A stretch of DNA of 64,000 nt from Paenibacillus sp. JJ-100 (GCF_948329825.1 NZ_CAOJCM010000004.1:62001-126000); one strand, 5' to 3'; counted from the first letter of the stretch, positions 24,470 to 34,675 are shown. A program made the numbers and translations. The notes: generated by a model not told the origin, from the letters alone.

Positions 24470-25520
24470 CAATGATAAGAGTAAAACAATCTTTTGCGTA
24501 TATTTCATATAAAGGGTTTGATGAGCCACATAAATCGATATTCGATTATTTTCTTCGCAAATCACACAAAGCACAGTACCAAACACAAGCGAAGGTTATC
24601 GATACCCGCTCAGCAAGCCTTCATCTCCAATCCCATTCGCATGCCTTCACTCAACTTTCGTTAAACAACATTTCGTCCCATCCGGTCTCTAAACCTCAAA
24701 GCTTGGTATTTGCTTTCACCTATAAAGTCATATGTCAATTATACCATATTACATCGTAGGGTCGAAATTGTGGCGGCTAATATCTAAGCTAATTTCATAA
24801 ATCAATTCTAACTTACAAGTTGACAATGTGTATTAACTGTATTAATAATAGTAATACAGATGGTACAGTGTCATACACACACTCACATATTCGCGGTCAA
24901 TTTATTTCGCCATGCGATCTTCCCGGTATATAGAGTGCAATTGATGCATCGGAGAGGTTTTATCGGGTATAACATCTTCGGATAATGGTATCTGATGTGC
25001 GACTGTGTCTCCGGGACATTGCGTCACACATTTCTAACGATGCACCTTTAAGAGATGGATGCACGTTTGGCGCAAAGGTGTAAAATCACTATAGCATTCT
25101 GGCAGACTTCAAACACCCTTAGAAAAATAGATGGGTGCATTTTGAATGCTGTGCCATGCATCATGTCTGTCTGCTATGTATGTACGTATGTATGTGTATG
25201 TGATGTGTATGTATGCTCTCGTATGGCCTCATGTCGGTCTCCAGACACGTAAGACATCGAGGCCTGAGAGGCTACATGACGCGTATGCATAACAAAACTG
25301 CATGACAAAACAACATCACAAAGCAGCATCACAAAACCATATGATACCAACGCATAACACAGCCCAATGATAAGACTTGTTGAGCAGCAGAGAAGAGAAA
25401 ACTAAGCTCAAGGTATATGTTTGACTTAAACGACCAAGAGCTGAATAAATACTCCAAAAGCTGAAACAAGCACGGCAGACAAAACGATGTAGGTCAATCA
25501 TGTTAGAGAGGAGGTGCGGG

Positions 25521-25910
25521 ATGTTCGAATTGGATGTACGCAGCCGTAAGGCGATCTATGAGCAGCTGGTGGAAAAAGTCAAGGAAATGATCGTGTATGG
25601 TATTCTGAAACCCGATGAGCAGCTTCCTTCCGTTCGGTCATTGTCAACGCAGCTTACGGTGAATCCGAATACGATCCAGAAGGCATACCGCGAGCTTGAG
25701 CGCGAAGGTTACATCTATTCCGTGCAGGGTAAAGGGAGTTTCGTATCACCATCTGTGGAACATCCGAAGGACGCTATGAAAGATGAGATCAGAGAATCCT
25801 TGGTGAAACTGATTGCCGAAGCTTCGTATTCAGGTTTAACCAAGGCAGAGATGACTCTTTTATTTGAAGAAGCGATGGCCCGTATAGAGAAGGAGGTGCC
25901 TCATGATTGA
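25521..25910 (+). CDS. GntR family regulator (YtrA subfamily)
   Basis: This 129-residue YtrA-type GntR regulator has an N-terminal winged helix (SRKAIYEQLVEKVKEMIVYG, then LPSVRSLSTQLTVNPNTIQKAYRELEREG) and a short C-terminal dimerisation helix. The ATG at 25521 has GAGGAGG about 7 bp upstream, preferred over an ATG at 25500. Its stop overlaps the ABC ATPase start by 8 bp. Members of this subfamily repress their own GntR-ABC operon and respond to cell-envelope or antibiotic stress. The target here is presumably its own operon. Confidence 0.9.
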   Translation: MFELDVRSRKAIYEQLVEKVKEMIVYGILKPDEQLPSVRSLSTQLTVNPNTIQKAYRELEREGYIYSVQGKGSFVSPSVEHPKDAMKDEIRESLVKLIAEASYSGLTKAEMTLLFEEAMARIEKEVPHD

Positions 25911-26805
25911 GTTGAATCAAGTCATGAAAACTTTTGAGAGTGAGAAGGCCGTCGATGGCGTAACGATGCACATACATAAGGGGTCAATCTACGGTTTGCT
26001 TGGTTCCAACGGCGCCGGCAAAACATCCCTGCTCAAAATAATCGCAGGTATTTATCGTCAAGACAGTGGGACGGTGCGTATTAATGGAACAGAAATCTAC
26101 GAAAATCTGGACCTGAAAGGCCGCACGATTTTCATGGCGGATTCCCCTTACTTTTTTCCGCAATCGTCAATTCATCACATGGCTGCATTTTACCGTTCCG
26201 TCTATCCACGCTGGAGTGAGGAGCGCTTCAAGCAGTTGGCTTCTGTCTTCAAATTAGATGTAAAACGCAAGCTTCATCGCATGTCCAAAGGCATGCGCCG
26301 TCAAGCTGCGGTATGGCTGGGACTCAGCTGCATGCCAGAAATACTGCTTATGGATGAGCCCATCGATGGCCTCGATCCGGTTATGCGGCAGCAGATCAAA
26401 AACTTGCTGTTCCAGGAAGCAGCAGAGCGTCAGGTGACGATCATCATCTCATCTCACAATTTGCGGGAGATTGAAGATCTCTGTGACCATGTCGGCATTA
26501 TGCATAAAGGTCAGATTATCGTCCAGAAGGATCTCGATGATCTCAAAGCCGATACCCACAAGATCCAGGTTGCTTTCCGTCATCCGGATCATGCCGCTGT
26601 TCTGAAAGAACAGGTTCACATTTTGCATGAAGAAAAAAGGGGAAGTGTCTCCTTATACATTGTTAAAGGTCAACGCGAGCAAGTTACCGAACAATTCCGT
26701 CTACATGACCCGTACTTGCTGGATGTATTGCCGTTAACGCTGGAAGAAATATTCATCTACGAAATGGAGGGTGCAGGGTATGACATTCAACCGATTATAC
26801 TTTAA
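25903..26805 (+). CDS. ABC transporter ATP-binding protein (YtrB-like)
   Basis: This 300-residue ABC ATPase has Walker A GSNGAGKTS (about residues 36-44), an unusual signature MSKGMRRQAAVWLG in place of LSGGQ, Walker B EILLMDEPIDGLDP and the H-loop ISSHNLREIE. It is translationally coupled to both neighbours: it overlaps the GntR gene by 8 bp and the permease gene by 26 bp. It energises the adjacent permease. Substrate and direction are unknown; related YtrBC systems are linked to cell-wall antibiotic stress. Confidence 0.92.
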   Translation: MIELNQVMKTFESEKAVDGVTMHIHKGSIYGLLGSNGAGKTSLLKIIAGIYRQDSGTVRINGTEIYENLDLKGRTIFMADSPYFFPQSSIHHMAAFYRSVYPRWSEERFKQLASVFKLDVKRKLHRMSKGMRRQAAVWLGLSCMPEILLMDEPIDGLDPVMRQQIKNLLFQEAAERQVTIIISSHNLREIEDLCDHVGIMHKGQIIVQKDLDDLKADTHKIQVAFRHPDHAAVLKEQVHILHEEKRGSVSLYIVKGQREQVTEQFRLHDPYLLDVLPLTLEEIFIYEMEGAGYDIQPIIL

Positions 26806-28819
26806 CCGTGGCTTCCTGTACCAAAACTTCAGGCAACATGGATGGCTGGGCATCGTCTATCTACTTCTTTTATTATTTTCACTTCCACTGTATATCGGTA
26901 CACAGGTACGGGATGTTCCAGGGGAGATTAGCAGTCTATTTAGAGCGAATGGAGAATTTCACTGGCTCTTCGCAGTCACAATCCCGGTTGTGATGGCTCT
27001 ATTCCTGTTCCGCTACATTCAAGCGGGTGGGCCTGCAGATGTGTATCATAGTTTGCCGTTACATCGTAAACACTTGCTTACGATGAACCTGCTGACCGGA
27101 TATGTGATGATTTTGGTTCCCATCTGGATCACCGCTGGAGTTACCGGTTGGGTATCAGCAACTCTGGTTGAACCTGCCTTTACCTTTGACGGAACAGTCA
27201 TCTCCATGTGGGGCTTGACGATGAGCATAATCTCCCTGTTCATGTTTACATTGGCAGTAACGGTAGGGATGTGTATCGGGCAGTCTATTCTACAGGGACT
27301 TACCGTATATGGAATCTGCTTGATACCACTTATTTTCTGGGGTGCGTTTGAATTGCATCTGCAGCGTTATTTGTTTGGCTACCCGGAGAAAACTTCTCAA
27401 TTACAGGCAGAGATGATATCTCCGATCTCACGGATCAGTAGGCTGAGTAGTGCCCCGGGCTGGAGCGAACTTACTATCTATGTAGCGTTGACCGTACTAT
27501 TAAGCATTCTATCGTATCTTCTGTACCGTAAACGGCATGTAGAATCGGCAACGCAAGCCATTACATTCGGAATTGTAAAACCGATTTTCCGTTTTGGCTT
27601 CATGTTCACGGCTGTGTTGCTTAGTGGCGCTTATCTTTCAGCGATTTCACCTGGAAATCCCGAGGTATGGGGCGTTATAGGATACATTCTTGGAGGCATT
27701 GCGGGGTACATTGGAGCCGAGATGATCATTCGCAAAACCTGGCTGATCTGGAGCGGGAGTATACTTCCACGGTTTGCACTTTACGGAATTGCAGCAGCGC
27801 TGATCCTGTACGTGCCTGTTGCAGACTGGAACGGTTATGCAGCAAAAGTACCTTCCAAAAATAATGTAGAGAAGGTTCGTATTGGCGGCGATCAGTATAT
27901 TTATGTCGATAATCAGTCTATAAAGCTGGATGATGAACACCTGTACTCTAACTCTACCGAATATATTGATGCTGTACTTGCACTTCATCAGAGCATTGTT
28001 GATGCTGGTCAGGATTTGAATATCAGAGGGCAAAATCACTATATCCCTGATGAAGAGCGTGTCCAAATTGACTATATGTTGAAAAACGGAAAGACGTTAT
28101 CGCGGGAATATATGGTTCAGGAATCCAGTTTTCAACAAGAGTTTAAGAATCTGAAGAACTTCGAAGATTATAAAGTTGTCAGCTATGGAACCTATACACT
28201 GGACAATGACGTCCGGAGCATCGGTATCCGTTCAAGTCTTCTAAGCGATCGTGCTGTGTACATTAGTAACCCGCAGCTCATTCGTGAATTTAAAGATCTG
28301 CTAAAAGCAGAAATTTTAGATCAAACGTATGATGATCAGGAATCCCATTGGGAGTCTATTGCGTCAGCTGAGGTCTATCAAGATTACCAGGATGAGTTAT
28401 CATCAAAAAGGATACTGGATAGCCCTAATCTTAGTTCAACATATGAGATTAAACCAACCTATACCCGTTTGATTGCATGGCTCAAAGAAAATAAGCTGTA
28501 CGATCAGTTGCAGGTATCCACAGATGAAATTGCTTCGGCGCAGTTTATCAAACAGGAGATCGATAGCCCAGGTAAGGTTAGATGGGTCTATCCTGATCCG
28601 CAATTTATAGATGAAAATGTGAACGGTTATAAGAAGGTGGCTACCAAGAACAAAAAAATTATTAACGATTTGCTTCAACGCCAGAGATCAGGGGATTACA
28701 CGGAGAATGGCACCTTCTATCAGATCAAACTTAATTTTATCAAAGGCCAGAACGTCTATATGATGTTAAAAGAGGAAGACCTGACCGAGGATATGAGAGC
28801 GATTTTGATCGATCCTTAA
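26780..28819 (+). CDS. ABC transporter permease with large C-terminal domain
   Basis: This protein of about 679 residues has roughly nine to ten transmembrane helices up to residue 350. A soluble C-terminal region of about 330 residues follows, without recognisable motifs and rich in charged residues and tyrosine. It resembles DUF6449-type permeases paired with YtrA/YtrB. The start at 26780 is chosen because GGAGG at about 26765 is well spaced; a GTG 9 bp earlier is less likely. The large hydrophilic domain probably lies outside the cell and could sense or bind the substrate. Confidence 0.8.
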   Translation: MTFNRLYFNRGFLYQNFRQHGWLGIVYLLLLLFSLPLYIGTQVRDVPGEISSLFRANGEFHWLFAVTIPVVMALFLFRYIQAGGPADVYHSLPLHRKHLLTMNLLTGYVMILVPIWITAGVTGWVSATLVEPAFTFDGTVISMWGLTMSIISLFMFTLAVTVGMCIGQSILQGLTVYGICLIPLIFWGAFELHLQRYLFGYPEKTSQLQAEMISPISRISRLSSAPGWSELTIYVALTVLLSILSYLLYRKRHVESATQAITFGIVKPIFRFGFMFTAVLLSGAYLSAISPGNPEVWGVIGYILGGIAGYIGAEMIIRKTWLIWSGSILPRFALYGIAAALILYVPVADWNGYAAKVPSKNNVEKVRIGGDQYIYVDNQSIKLDDEHLYSNSTEYIDAVLALHQSIVDAGQDLNIRGQNHYIPDEERVQIDYMLKNGKTLSREYMVQESSFQQEFKNLKNFEDYKVVSYGTYTLDNDVRSIGIRSSLLSDRAVYISNPQLIREFKDLLKAEILDQTYDDQESHWESIASAEVYQDYQDELSSKRILDSPNLSSTYEIKPTYTRLIAWLKENKLYDQLQVSTDEIASAQFIKQEIDSPGKVRWVYPDPQFIDENVNGYKKVATKNKKIINDLLQRQRSGDYTENGTFYQIKLNFIKGQNVYMMLKEEDLTEDMRAILIDP

Positions 28820-28978
28820 GGGCGTGTATTCACTGTTTGTGCATAATATTGAATCTCACGAGGAGTTACGCTGAACTTGACCAATCCATCCTTGTGGAAT
28901 ATATTAGAAAAAGTACAGATTCAAGCGATGCGTTGATTCATTAAAGCTCGAATCTCATAGGGAACGGCTCATGAGGGA

Positions 28979-29025
28979 AGCACCCGTAAGAGCAGGCATA
29001 TGCCTGACTTGCGGGTGCCTTTTTG
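28979..29025 (+). terminator. Terminator downstream of the first GntR/ABC cassette
   Basis: The stem GCACCCGTAAG/CTTGCGGGTGC has an inner AGGCA/TGCCT stem and is followed by TTTTT. The remaining 28820-29142 gap shows nothing else besides an AT-rich promoter region. Confidence 0.85.
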
Positions 29026-29142
29026 TCGTTAGCCGAGTCATTCTATGGCTAGCTTTGAATCTTGTGCTCGAAGGAAGCCACGCTCAGAGTGAATAGCGGT
29101 GGGGAATTTAAACTAATTTGCGAAGAAGGGGTGTAGACGGAT

Positions 29143-30027
29143 ATGCATTTAAACGGAGAGAAGAGACTGCTGGTACAGCCTCAAATACGGGGCAGACAAT
29201 CCGTATTATTCAGATTCATCGTGATGTTTGCTGTAATGTTCAGCTTCGGAATGATTGGGAGTACATCAGCAGTTCATGGTGAGGGGATTGAACTGAATGT
29301 AACGGCGCAAAAAGCTTGGAACACGGTGCTGAACAAGGCGGACGCACAGACCAAACGTTCCTTGCAGCAATCGTACGAGAGTGCCGGGAGATGGAAGATT
29401 CATAACGAGATGTGGGAACAAAAGATCAAGCAACTGCGTGGGGTCAATTCTACTGAATTGAGACGGATTCGTAAGGCCATTAGTGGTATTGACGGAACAA
29501 AACTGGCATCGCTTCAACAGAGTCTGGAACAGACGCAAGCGCGCTATGAACCTTTGTTTACACTCTATAGCTCATTGAATAAGCAATTGTCGGCAGCCAA
29601 GGCTTTTCAGAGCAAAGAGTTAAGTTCAGCCATTCGGACTCAGACCGAGGCTTTAAAACCAATGGTACAACTGGCACGAGAAGAGATTCGTCTGAAGAAG
29701 ATGGACCTTGCCGAGGTACGCAAACGCAAAACGAACGAGATGAAAAGACTGCGAACGATGTTAAATGGAGCGAATACTGTGCAAAAACAGATCCAAACAG
29801 CCAAAAAGCAAATCAGCTTATCCCGGAAAAGATATTCGAATGCGTTCCGAACATTAAAGCAAGCGCTGAAAAAGGGCGAACCCGCTCAAGTTCTACGTGA
29901 TGTGAATTCCTTGGCTTCTTCCGCTGAGAAGTGGGCAGGTGTGAATGAGAATATTCACAGGCTGGAGCAAAATGTATCAGCAATCTACGCTAAAGTTAGC
30001 CAAGAGATAAGTGAAAAATCAAAATGA
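29143..30027 (+). CDS. Secreted or anchored coiled-coil protein of unknown function
   Basis: This 294-residue protein has a long basic n-region and a hydrophobic stretch (about residues 22-45, FRFIVMFAVMFSFGMIGSTSA) that may be a signal peptide or an N-terminal anchor. The remainder is almost wholly helical and charged, with heptad-like Leu spacing (for example LQQSLEQTQARYEPLF and MKRLRTMLNGANTVQKQI). This implies extended coiled coils outside the membrane. GAAGGGGTG precedes the ATG. No catalytic motif or family is recognised. It stands alone. Confidence 0.75.
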   Translation: MHLNGEKRLLVQPQIRGRQSVLFRFIVMFAVMFSFGMIGSTSAVHGEGIELNVTAQKAWNTVLNKADAQTKRSLQQSYESAGRWKIHNEMWEQKIKQLRGVNSTELRRIRKAISGIDGTKLASLQQSLEQTQARYEPLFTLYSSLNKQLSAAKAFQSKELSSAIRTQTEALKPMVQLAREEIRLKKMDLAEVRKRKTNEMKRLRTMLNGANTVQKQIQTAKKQISLSRKRYSNAFRTLKQALKKGEPAQVLRDVNSLASSAEKWAGVNENIHRLEQNVSAIYAKVSQEISEKSK

Positions 30028-30179
30028 TAGGTTAGTTGAACATGGTACGAGGTACAAGCCTAGTGATCGTGAACGATAAGAAGCTGAAAGGCATGTAGAG
30101 ATCAAGTGTCAGATAAAAAAAGAGGGCGTCCCACAGTTAACCATAAAGATTCATGGCAAGATGCGAGATACCCTATTGT

Positions 30180-31358
30180 TTACTTATCAACCAATACCAA
30201 CAATCTGCGCATGGCTTCTTCAACCGTGGCTCGTGGGCAGGCTACGTTAATTCGCATGAATCCGGCACTTTCTTTGCCGAATACAATGCCGTCATTAAAG
30301 GCAAGTCCAGCTTCATGAAGCAGTTTATGACTTAATTGAGCATGTGACAAGCCTAGTCCTCTGAAATCGACCCATAACAAGTAGGTTGCTTCAGGCAGAT
30401 GGACCTTGACACTTGGCATATGCTCTGCAATAAATTGCTGCACGTATTCCATATTACCACGAATGTAAGCAAGACATTGGTCAAGCCAATCTTCTCCTCC
30501 ATTATATGCAGCCTCGGTGGCAGCAGCTCCTAATGTGCTGACGCTGGACAATCCCATCGTGCGAACACCAAGGGCGAAACGCTCCCTCAATTCGGCATTG
30601 GGAATAATGATGTTGGATGTACATAATCCGGGTATATTAAACGTTTTGCTAGGTGCTGTGCAGATGATGCTCCGATCTGAGATCGCTTCTGAGATCAGAC
30701 TTAATGGTGTATGGGTTCCGCGCTCATATATGAGATCAGCATGAATCTCATCCGATACGATAAGTACATTATACTTCACACATAGTGCCGAAAGCTCTTC
30801 CAGCTCTTCACGAGTCCATACTCGGCCAACTGGGTTTTGTGGACTGCAAAGGATGAGCATTTTCACCTTGCCTGTCTTCAGACTTGTCTCAAGCTGATCC
30901 AGATCCATGGTATATTGCCCTTGCTTCTCGATCAATGGATTAGTAATGAGTTCCCGGCCTTGGTTCTGTACCACGTCATAGAAGGGAGGATATACCGGGG
31001 GCTGAATGACTACAGCATCACCTGGTGAAGTGAATTGTTGCACCGCGATGCTAAGCGCTGGCACAATCCCTGGTGTGAAGACGATCCAGTCCGCATCGAT
31101 TTTCCAGTTGTGACGGCGTTCCATCCAGTTTGCGACTGCAGCATGATAAGCCTCGGTACGCAGTGTATAGCCAAAGATCCCGTGAGCCATACGGGTTTGT
31201 AATGCTTCGATAACAGATGGAGGAGCGGCAAAATCCATGTCGGCCACCCACATGGGAAGTGCATCTGCTACACCGAAGATTTTCTCCAGCCCGTCCCATT
31301 TCTCGGATGCTGTAGATAACCGGGGAATCGGTGTGTCGAACGAACTTTGATTTATCAT
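30180..31358 (-). CDS. patB: MalY/PatB-type PLP-dependent aminotransferase (cystathionine beta-lyase)
   Basis: This 392-residue fold-type I PLP enzyme carries the MalY/PatB hallmarks. MWVADMDFAAPPSVIEAL and IFGYTLRTEAYHAAVANWMERRHNW lie at the N-terminus, CSPQNPVGRVW and VSDEIHADLIY in the cofactor site, and APSKTFNIPGL holds the Schiff-base lysine at about residue 239. PatB in Bacillus cleaves cystathionine and cysteine S-conjugates to pyruvate, ammonia and a thiol. AAGGAGGG lies before the ATG. It is monocistronic. General C-S lyase or aminotransferase activity is the safe call. Confidence 0.9.
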   Translation of the reverse strand: MINQSSFDTPIPRLSTASEKWDGLEKIFGVADALPMWVADMDFAAPPSVIEALQTRMAHGIFGYTLRTEAYHAAVANWMERRHNWKIDADWIVFTPGIVPALSIAVQQFTSPGDAVVIQPPVYPPFYDVVQNQGRELITNPLIEKQGQYTMDLDQLETSLKTGKVKMLILCSPQNPVGRVWTREELEELSALCVKYNVLIVSDEIHADLIYERGTHTPLSLISEAISDRSIICTAPSKTFNIPGLCTSNIIIPNAELRERFALGVRTMGLSSVSTLGAAATEAAYNGGEDWLDQCLAYIRGNMEYVQQFIAEHMPSVKVHLPEATYLLWVDFRGLGLSHAQLSHKLLHEAGLAFNDGIVFGKESAGFMRINVACPRATVEEAMRRLLVLVDK

Positions 31359-31505
31359 AAAAAAAGAAGCCCTCCTTGGTTCATTGGTTGGGTATATTGA
31401 TTTTGGTTGTGATGTCCTTCAAACAAAACATTATTATCTAATACTTCTTCTATTTTCGCAACTTCTAAACCGTGTTACTATTTCTTCTGAACTCCAAAAT
31501 AGCAA

Positions 31506-31551
31506 AGCCGCTTGCCAGGAATCTAGAGATTCCAGGCAAACGGCTCTTTTT
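31506..31551 (+). terminator. Terminator-like hairpin between two minus-strand genes
   Basis: AGCCG/CGGCT, TGCC/GGCA and GGAATC/GATTCC form a long hairpin whose T tract (CTCTTTTTAT) is on the plus strand. Both neighbours are on the minus strand, so the orientation is unexpected. It lies in the 304-bp gap between the S9 peptidase stop and patB start; no gene is seen there. Confidence 0.55.
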
Positions 31552-31662
31552 ATGTTTATGGTACGGTATTCCTAATTCAATGTTCTAAGTTCGTCAGATC
31601 TATAACTAGAACGATGAGGGGGCCTTTCCAAGTAATCACCTTACGTCCCGTTTAGGTGAACG

Positions 31663-33681
31663 TCACAGGTATTCGCTAAACCACCCAATGATATGCTCTA
31701 AACGTCTTACCCTTAGATGAGGATTACCGGAGCGGGATAATTCGTGGTTGGCTCCCGGGAAACGAACAAGCCGTGTTATCTGTTTACGTCGTTTCAATGC
31801 AACATACAGTTGTTCTGCTTGTTCTATCGGGCAACGTAGATCTTCTTCACTGTGAAGAATAAGCAGTGGTGTCTTCACGTTATTAACATAAGCAAGCGGC
31901 GAATGTTTCCACAATTTTTCTGTGTCTTCCCATGCGTTGCCGCCAATCTGATCCTCTGTAAAGAAGTATCCGATATCACTGACTCCGTAGAAAGATATCC
32001 AGTTAGAGATGGAACGCTGAGTAACCGCAGCTTTGAATCGATCGGTATGTCCTACGATCCAATTGGTCATAAAACCACCGTAGCTCCCCCCGGTTACACC
32101 CAGCCTGGATGCATCAATGAAAGCATACTGTGACAATGCATAATCGACGCACTCCATCAGGTCGCGATAATCCCCGCCGCCGTAATCCCCGCGACAAGCA
32201 TTCACGAATTGCTGTCCATAGCCAAGGCTACCACGTGGATTCATATACATCACAGCATAACCTTGAGCGGCAAGCAGTTGGAACTCCTGCATAAATGTGA
32301 AACCGTACATCATGTGGGGGCCGCCATGGATCTCAAGAATGGTCGGAACTTTGACACCATCAACCAGGCCGTAAGGTTTCATAATCCAGCCTTGCATCTG
32401 CAGTCCATCTGAAGATTCATACCAGAAGGTTTCCGGTGTACTAAGCTGAATGTCGTGCTCCAGCTGCGGATTACTCCGGGTGAGCCGCACAGATTCAATC
32501 TCGGAGTTACCCGGTTGTTCATATAGATACAAGTCCCCCGGATGCTGCGTGTCGGCTACAGCGGCCACGATCGACCCTTGTGGCAGCTCGGAAAACTGGT
32601 ATACCTCGCACTCCTCAGGCAACATATAATCGACATGACTCCCATCTAATGCAAAACGGGCTATGCGTACACTGCCATGTACAGAGGCAAGACAGAGAAT
32701 CGACGAGCCGTCTTGTGAATATACCGGGCCAGTAGTAACAAGATGAGAGCGCATGTCACCAACAAGGCTATGATTGATCTGTACATCCCAATCTGTACTT
32801 AGACAGACAGGTGTCCCGCCCGATATGGGGAGTGTATATAGCTTCACAAGTGTAGCATTGCCATAGGAACGGTCACTCGCAAGAAGGGCTAGTGACTGTG
32901 CATCTGGAGCAAAACTAAGCCGATGGAAGGTGTATCCTTCGGATGTGAGTTGTTGTATATCTGACCCATCGGGTCTGGACATGTACACATGATTGGTTAA
33001 AGTAAAGTCATTATGATTATTGCCTTCTTCAGGCATCGTGGTAATCCAGGCAATTCGGGTTCCATCGGGTGACCAGACGTAATCACCAATATCGTAGTGG
33101 CCGGAGGTTACAGGGATAGCTTCTGAGCACGTTAGCGTGATCATAAAAAGATGATTGCGTCTGCCATTCCACAGTCCACCACTGTCGGATTTCATATGGA
33201 TTCGGTCTACGATAGTTTCCTGAGGCAGGACACTGCTTGTACGATCTTCATTGGAACTTGCTGTAGCACTTTCGTCTTGTTTTTCATCGACATCTACAGA
33301 AGACTTTACAAGCAATGACTTGCCATCCGGCGACCATAAGAAGGAAGTCACACCATGTTGCAGATAACTGATCTGCAGCGCTTCTCCACCGTCCGAAGGA
33401 ATCAGCCACACTTGAGAATGCCCGCCGACCTTTCGTATAAACGCAATCCGCGTTCCATCTGGTGACCAGGAAGGGGAGTGATCATGTTCTCCAAAAGTAA
33501 AAGGCTTGTCCTTTCTGGTCTCAAGATGAATCAGTCTTAGATGAGAGCGATATCCATCGCGTTGGTCATTGATTTGCCGACTGACATATACCAGAAGTCC
33601 ACCTTGGGGAGATGGAACCGGATCATTAACCCATGTTATCTGATATAGATCTTCCGAAGTTATGCCGCGTTGTCCGTTCAT
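31663..33681 (-). CDS. S9 family (prolyl oligopeptidase/acylaminoacyl-peptidase-like) serine peptidase
   Basis: This protein of about 672 residues has an N-terminal beta-propeller built of WD40/TolB-like repeats (WSPDGTRIAFIRK, WSPDGKSLLV, WSPDGTRIAWIT). An alpha/beta-hydrolase domain with the catalytic triad follows: Ser533 in GGSYGGF, Asp614 in HSEEDLRCP and His646 in GANHELSRSG. HGGPHMMYG forms the oxyanion-hole region. There is no signal peptide, so it is cytoplasmic and probably trims short peptides or removes acylated N-terminal residues. The start at 33681 has GGGAGG 7 bp upstream, favoured over an ATG 21 bp earlier. Confidence 0.92.
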   Translation of the reverse strand: MNGQRGITSEDLYQITWVNDPVPSPQGGLLVYVSRQINDQRDGYRSHLRLIHLETRKDKPFTFGEHDHSPSWSPDGTRIAFIRKVGGHSQVWLIPSDGGEALQISYLQHGVTSFLWSPDGKSLLVKSSVDVDEKQDESATASSNEDRTSSVLPQETIVDRIHMKSDSGGLWNGRRNHLFMITLTCSEAIPVTSGHYDIGDYVWSPDGTRIAWITTMPEEGNNHNDFTLTNHVYMSRPDGSDIQQLTSEGYTFHRLSFAPDAQSLALLASDRSYGNATLVKLYTLPISGGTPVCLSTDWDVQINHSLVGDMRSHLVTTGPVYSQDGSSILCLASVHGSVRIARFALDGSHVDYMLPEECEVYQFSELPQGSIVAAVADTQHPGDLYLYEQPGNSEIESVRLTRSNPQLEHDIQLSTPETFWYESSDGLQMQGWIMKPYGLVDGVKVPTILEIHGGPHMMYGFTFMQEFQLLAAQGYAVMYMNPRGSLGYGQQFVNACRGDYGGGDYRDLMECVDYALSQYAFIDASRLGVTGGSYGGFMTNWIVGHTDRFKAAVTQRSISNWISFYGVSDIGYFFTEDQIGGNAWEDTEKLWKHSPLAYVNNVKTPLLILHSEEDLRCPIEQAEQLYVALKRRKQITRLVRFPGANHELSRSGNPHLRVRRLEHIIGWFSEYL

Positions 33682-33921
33682 CTTTAGCCCTCCCACTATC
33701 ATTCAGATTGAATAATTTCCTAAGCTTTCCATTTATATTAACGGAAAGACAAGTACAGGACAATAACTTGCTGAACGGAATCAGGCTAGGAATTTACAGC
33801 GAGGGAGTGAACGGAGGCGACGTGTTTAAAAATATGTTGTAATGGTTTAATGTACAATGCAGTTAGTTTATATTTGTTTTGTTCTGCGCATGATTTAGTG
33901 GCTAGAAGGAGGAAATTACAC

Positions 33922-34494
33922 TTGAACACATCTTATGAACAGCACGTGGAGTATCCGAGCAGGGGACGAATGGCTTGGTTTGCCGCCGGATCGGCGCTTT
34001 TTGTAGGCGCTGGATTATTCTTGATGTTTGATCCGTCAGAAGATGCGGGTTCTTCAATGATTTCGAGGGTGATTGGCCTGTTATCCATTCTCTTTTTTGG
34101 ATTATGTTTCGTATACTATCTGGTAAAGATGATTAAGAAAGAACCTTCCTTTGTGATTAATGAACGTGGATTTATCGATTCTTCCTCTTATACCTCAGGC
34201 GGCGAAGTGAGCTGGGAGGATGTTGAACATATTTTTATGTATGAATTCATGGGACAACAAATGATTGGCGTCAAATTGAAAGATGAACAGGCGTTTCTGG
34301 AGCGTCAGAGCGGGATGAAGAGAAAACTGATGACGGCGAGTACTAACATGGTTGATGCGACGATCAGTATCCCTCAGAATAGCATTACGTTGCCCCTTGA
34401 TCAACTGTGTCTAATGATGATTAATCATTGGCAACGTGTTCAAGATATAGAACAAGTTGATCCGTCTCGACCAGGAGAAATAGCGAAGGACTAA
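33922..34494 (+). CDS. STM3941-like membrane protein of unknown function
   Basis: This protein of about 190 residues has two transmembrane helices near the N-terminus (about residues 17-33 and 48-67). A cytoplasmic PH-like beta domain follows (INERGFIDSSSYTSGGEVSWEDVEHIF), a pattern seen in the STM3941 family. The TTG start at 33922 is chosen because a perfect AAGGAGG (33907-33913) lies 8 bp upstream; an ATG at 33850 has no site. Function is not known. A terminator follows. Confidence 0.75.
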   Translation: MNTSYEQHVEYPSRGRMAWFAAGSALFVGAGLFLMFDPSEDAGSSMISRVIGLLSILFFGLCFVYYLVKMIKKEPSFVINERGFIDSSSYTSGGEVSWEDVEHIFMYEFMGQQMIGVKLKDEQAFLERQSGMKRKLMTASTNMVDATISIPQNSITLPLDQLCLMMINHWQRVQDIEQVDPSRPGEIAKD

Positions 34495-34550
34495 AGAAGT
34501 GAGCACACAATAAGGAAAAACCGTTCCGAATAGCGGATAACATATAGAGG

Positions 34551-34577
34551 AGCAGGTCATGGAGACCTGCTTTTTTT
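34551..34577 (+). terminator. Terminator after the STM3941-like gene
   Basis: The stem AGCAGGTC/GACCTGCT with a 5-nt loop is followed by a run of seven T. Confidence 0.88.
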
Positions 34578-34630
34578 ATTTGCGTTCTGACGACATTTCA
34601 AAATAGGCTTTACAACACTATACTACTAGT

Positions 34631-34652
34631 GTACTATTTAACTAGCACACCA
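34631..34652 (+). promoter_or_regulatory. Imperfect 22-bp palindrome, candidate GntR operator
   Basis: From 34631 to 34652, 18 of 22 positions are self-complementary, with GTGTACTA and TAGCACAC as half-sites. A possible -10 (TACTAT) lies inside, and TTTACA (34609-34614) may be the -35, though the spacer would be 19 bp. YtrA-type regulators bind such GTGTA-type palindromes in their own promoters. Confidence 0.55.
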
Positions 34653-34675
34653 ATACAGAAGGGAGCGAGAACATT

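Larger units (their letters stand above)
23959..25520. other. About 1.5 kb without confident genes
   Basis: This stretch between mqnB and a GntR gene is A+T-rich and repeat-rich. It holds GTGGACA-type inverted repeats (24098-24278), a 10-bp-period CTCA-type array (24317-24469), a TATG/TGTA microsatellite (about 25175-25216) and degenerate CATCACAAA repeats (about 25300-25340). Open frames of up to 95 codons occur but lack ribosome sites, apart from a weak candidate at 24212. It must contain the promoters of the mqn genes and of the GntR cassette. No remnant of a known gene is recognised. Confidence 0.6.

Noticed and set aside
24472..24759. 95-codon plus-strand frame in the gene-free region
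   Set aside because: No ribosome site before the ATG, no recognisable domain, and composition like the surrounding non-coding DNA.
25055..25252. 65-codon frame over the TATG microsatellite
   Set aside because: Its sequence is created largely by the repeat, and no ribosome site precedes it.
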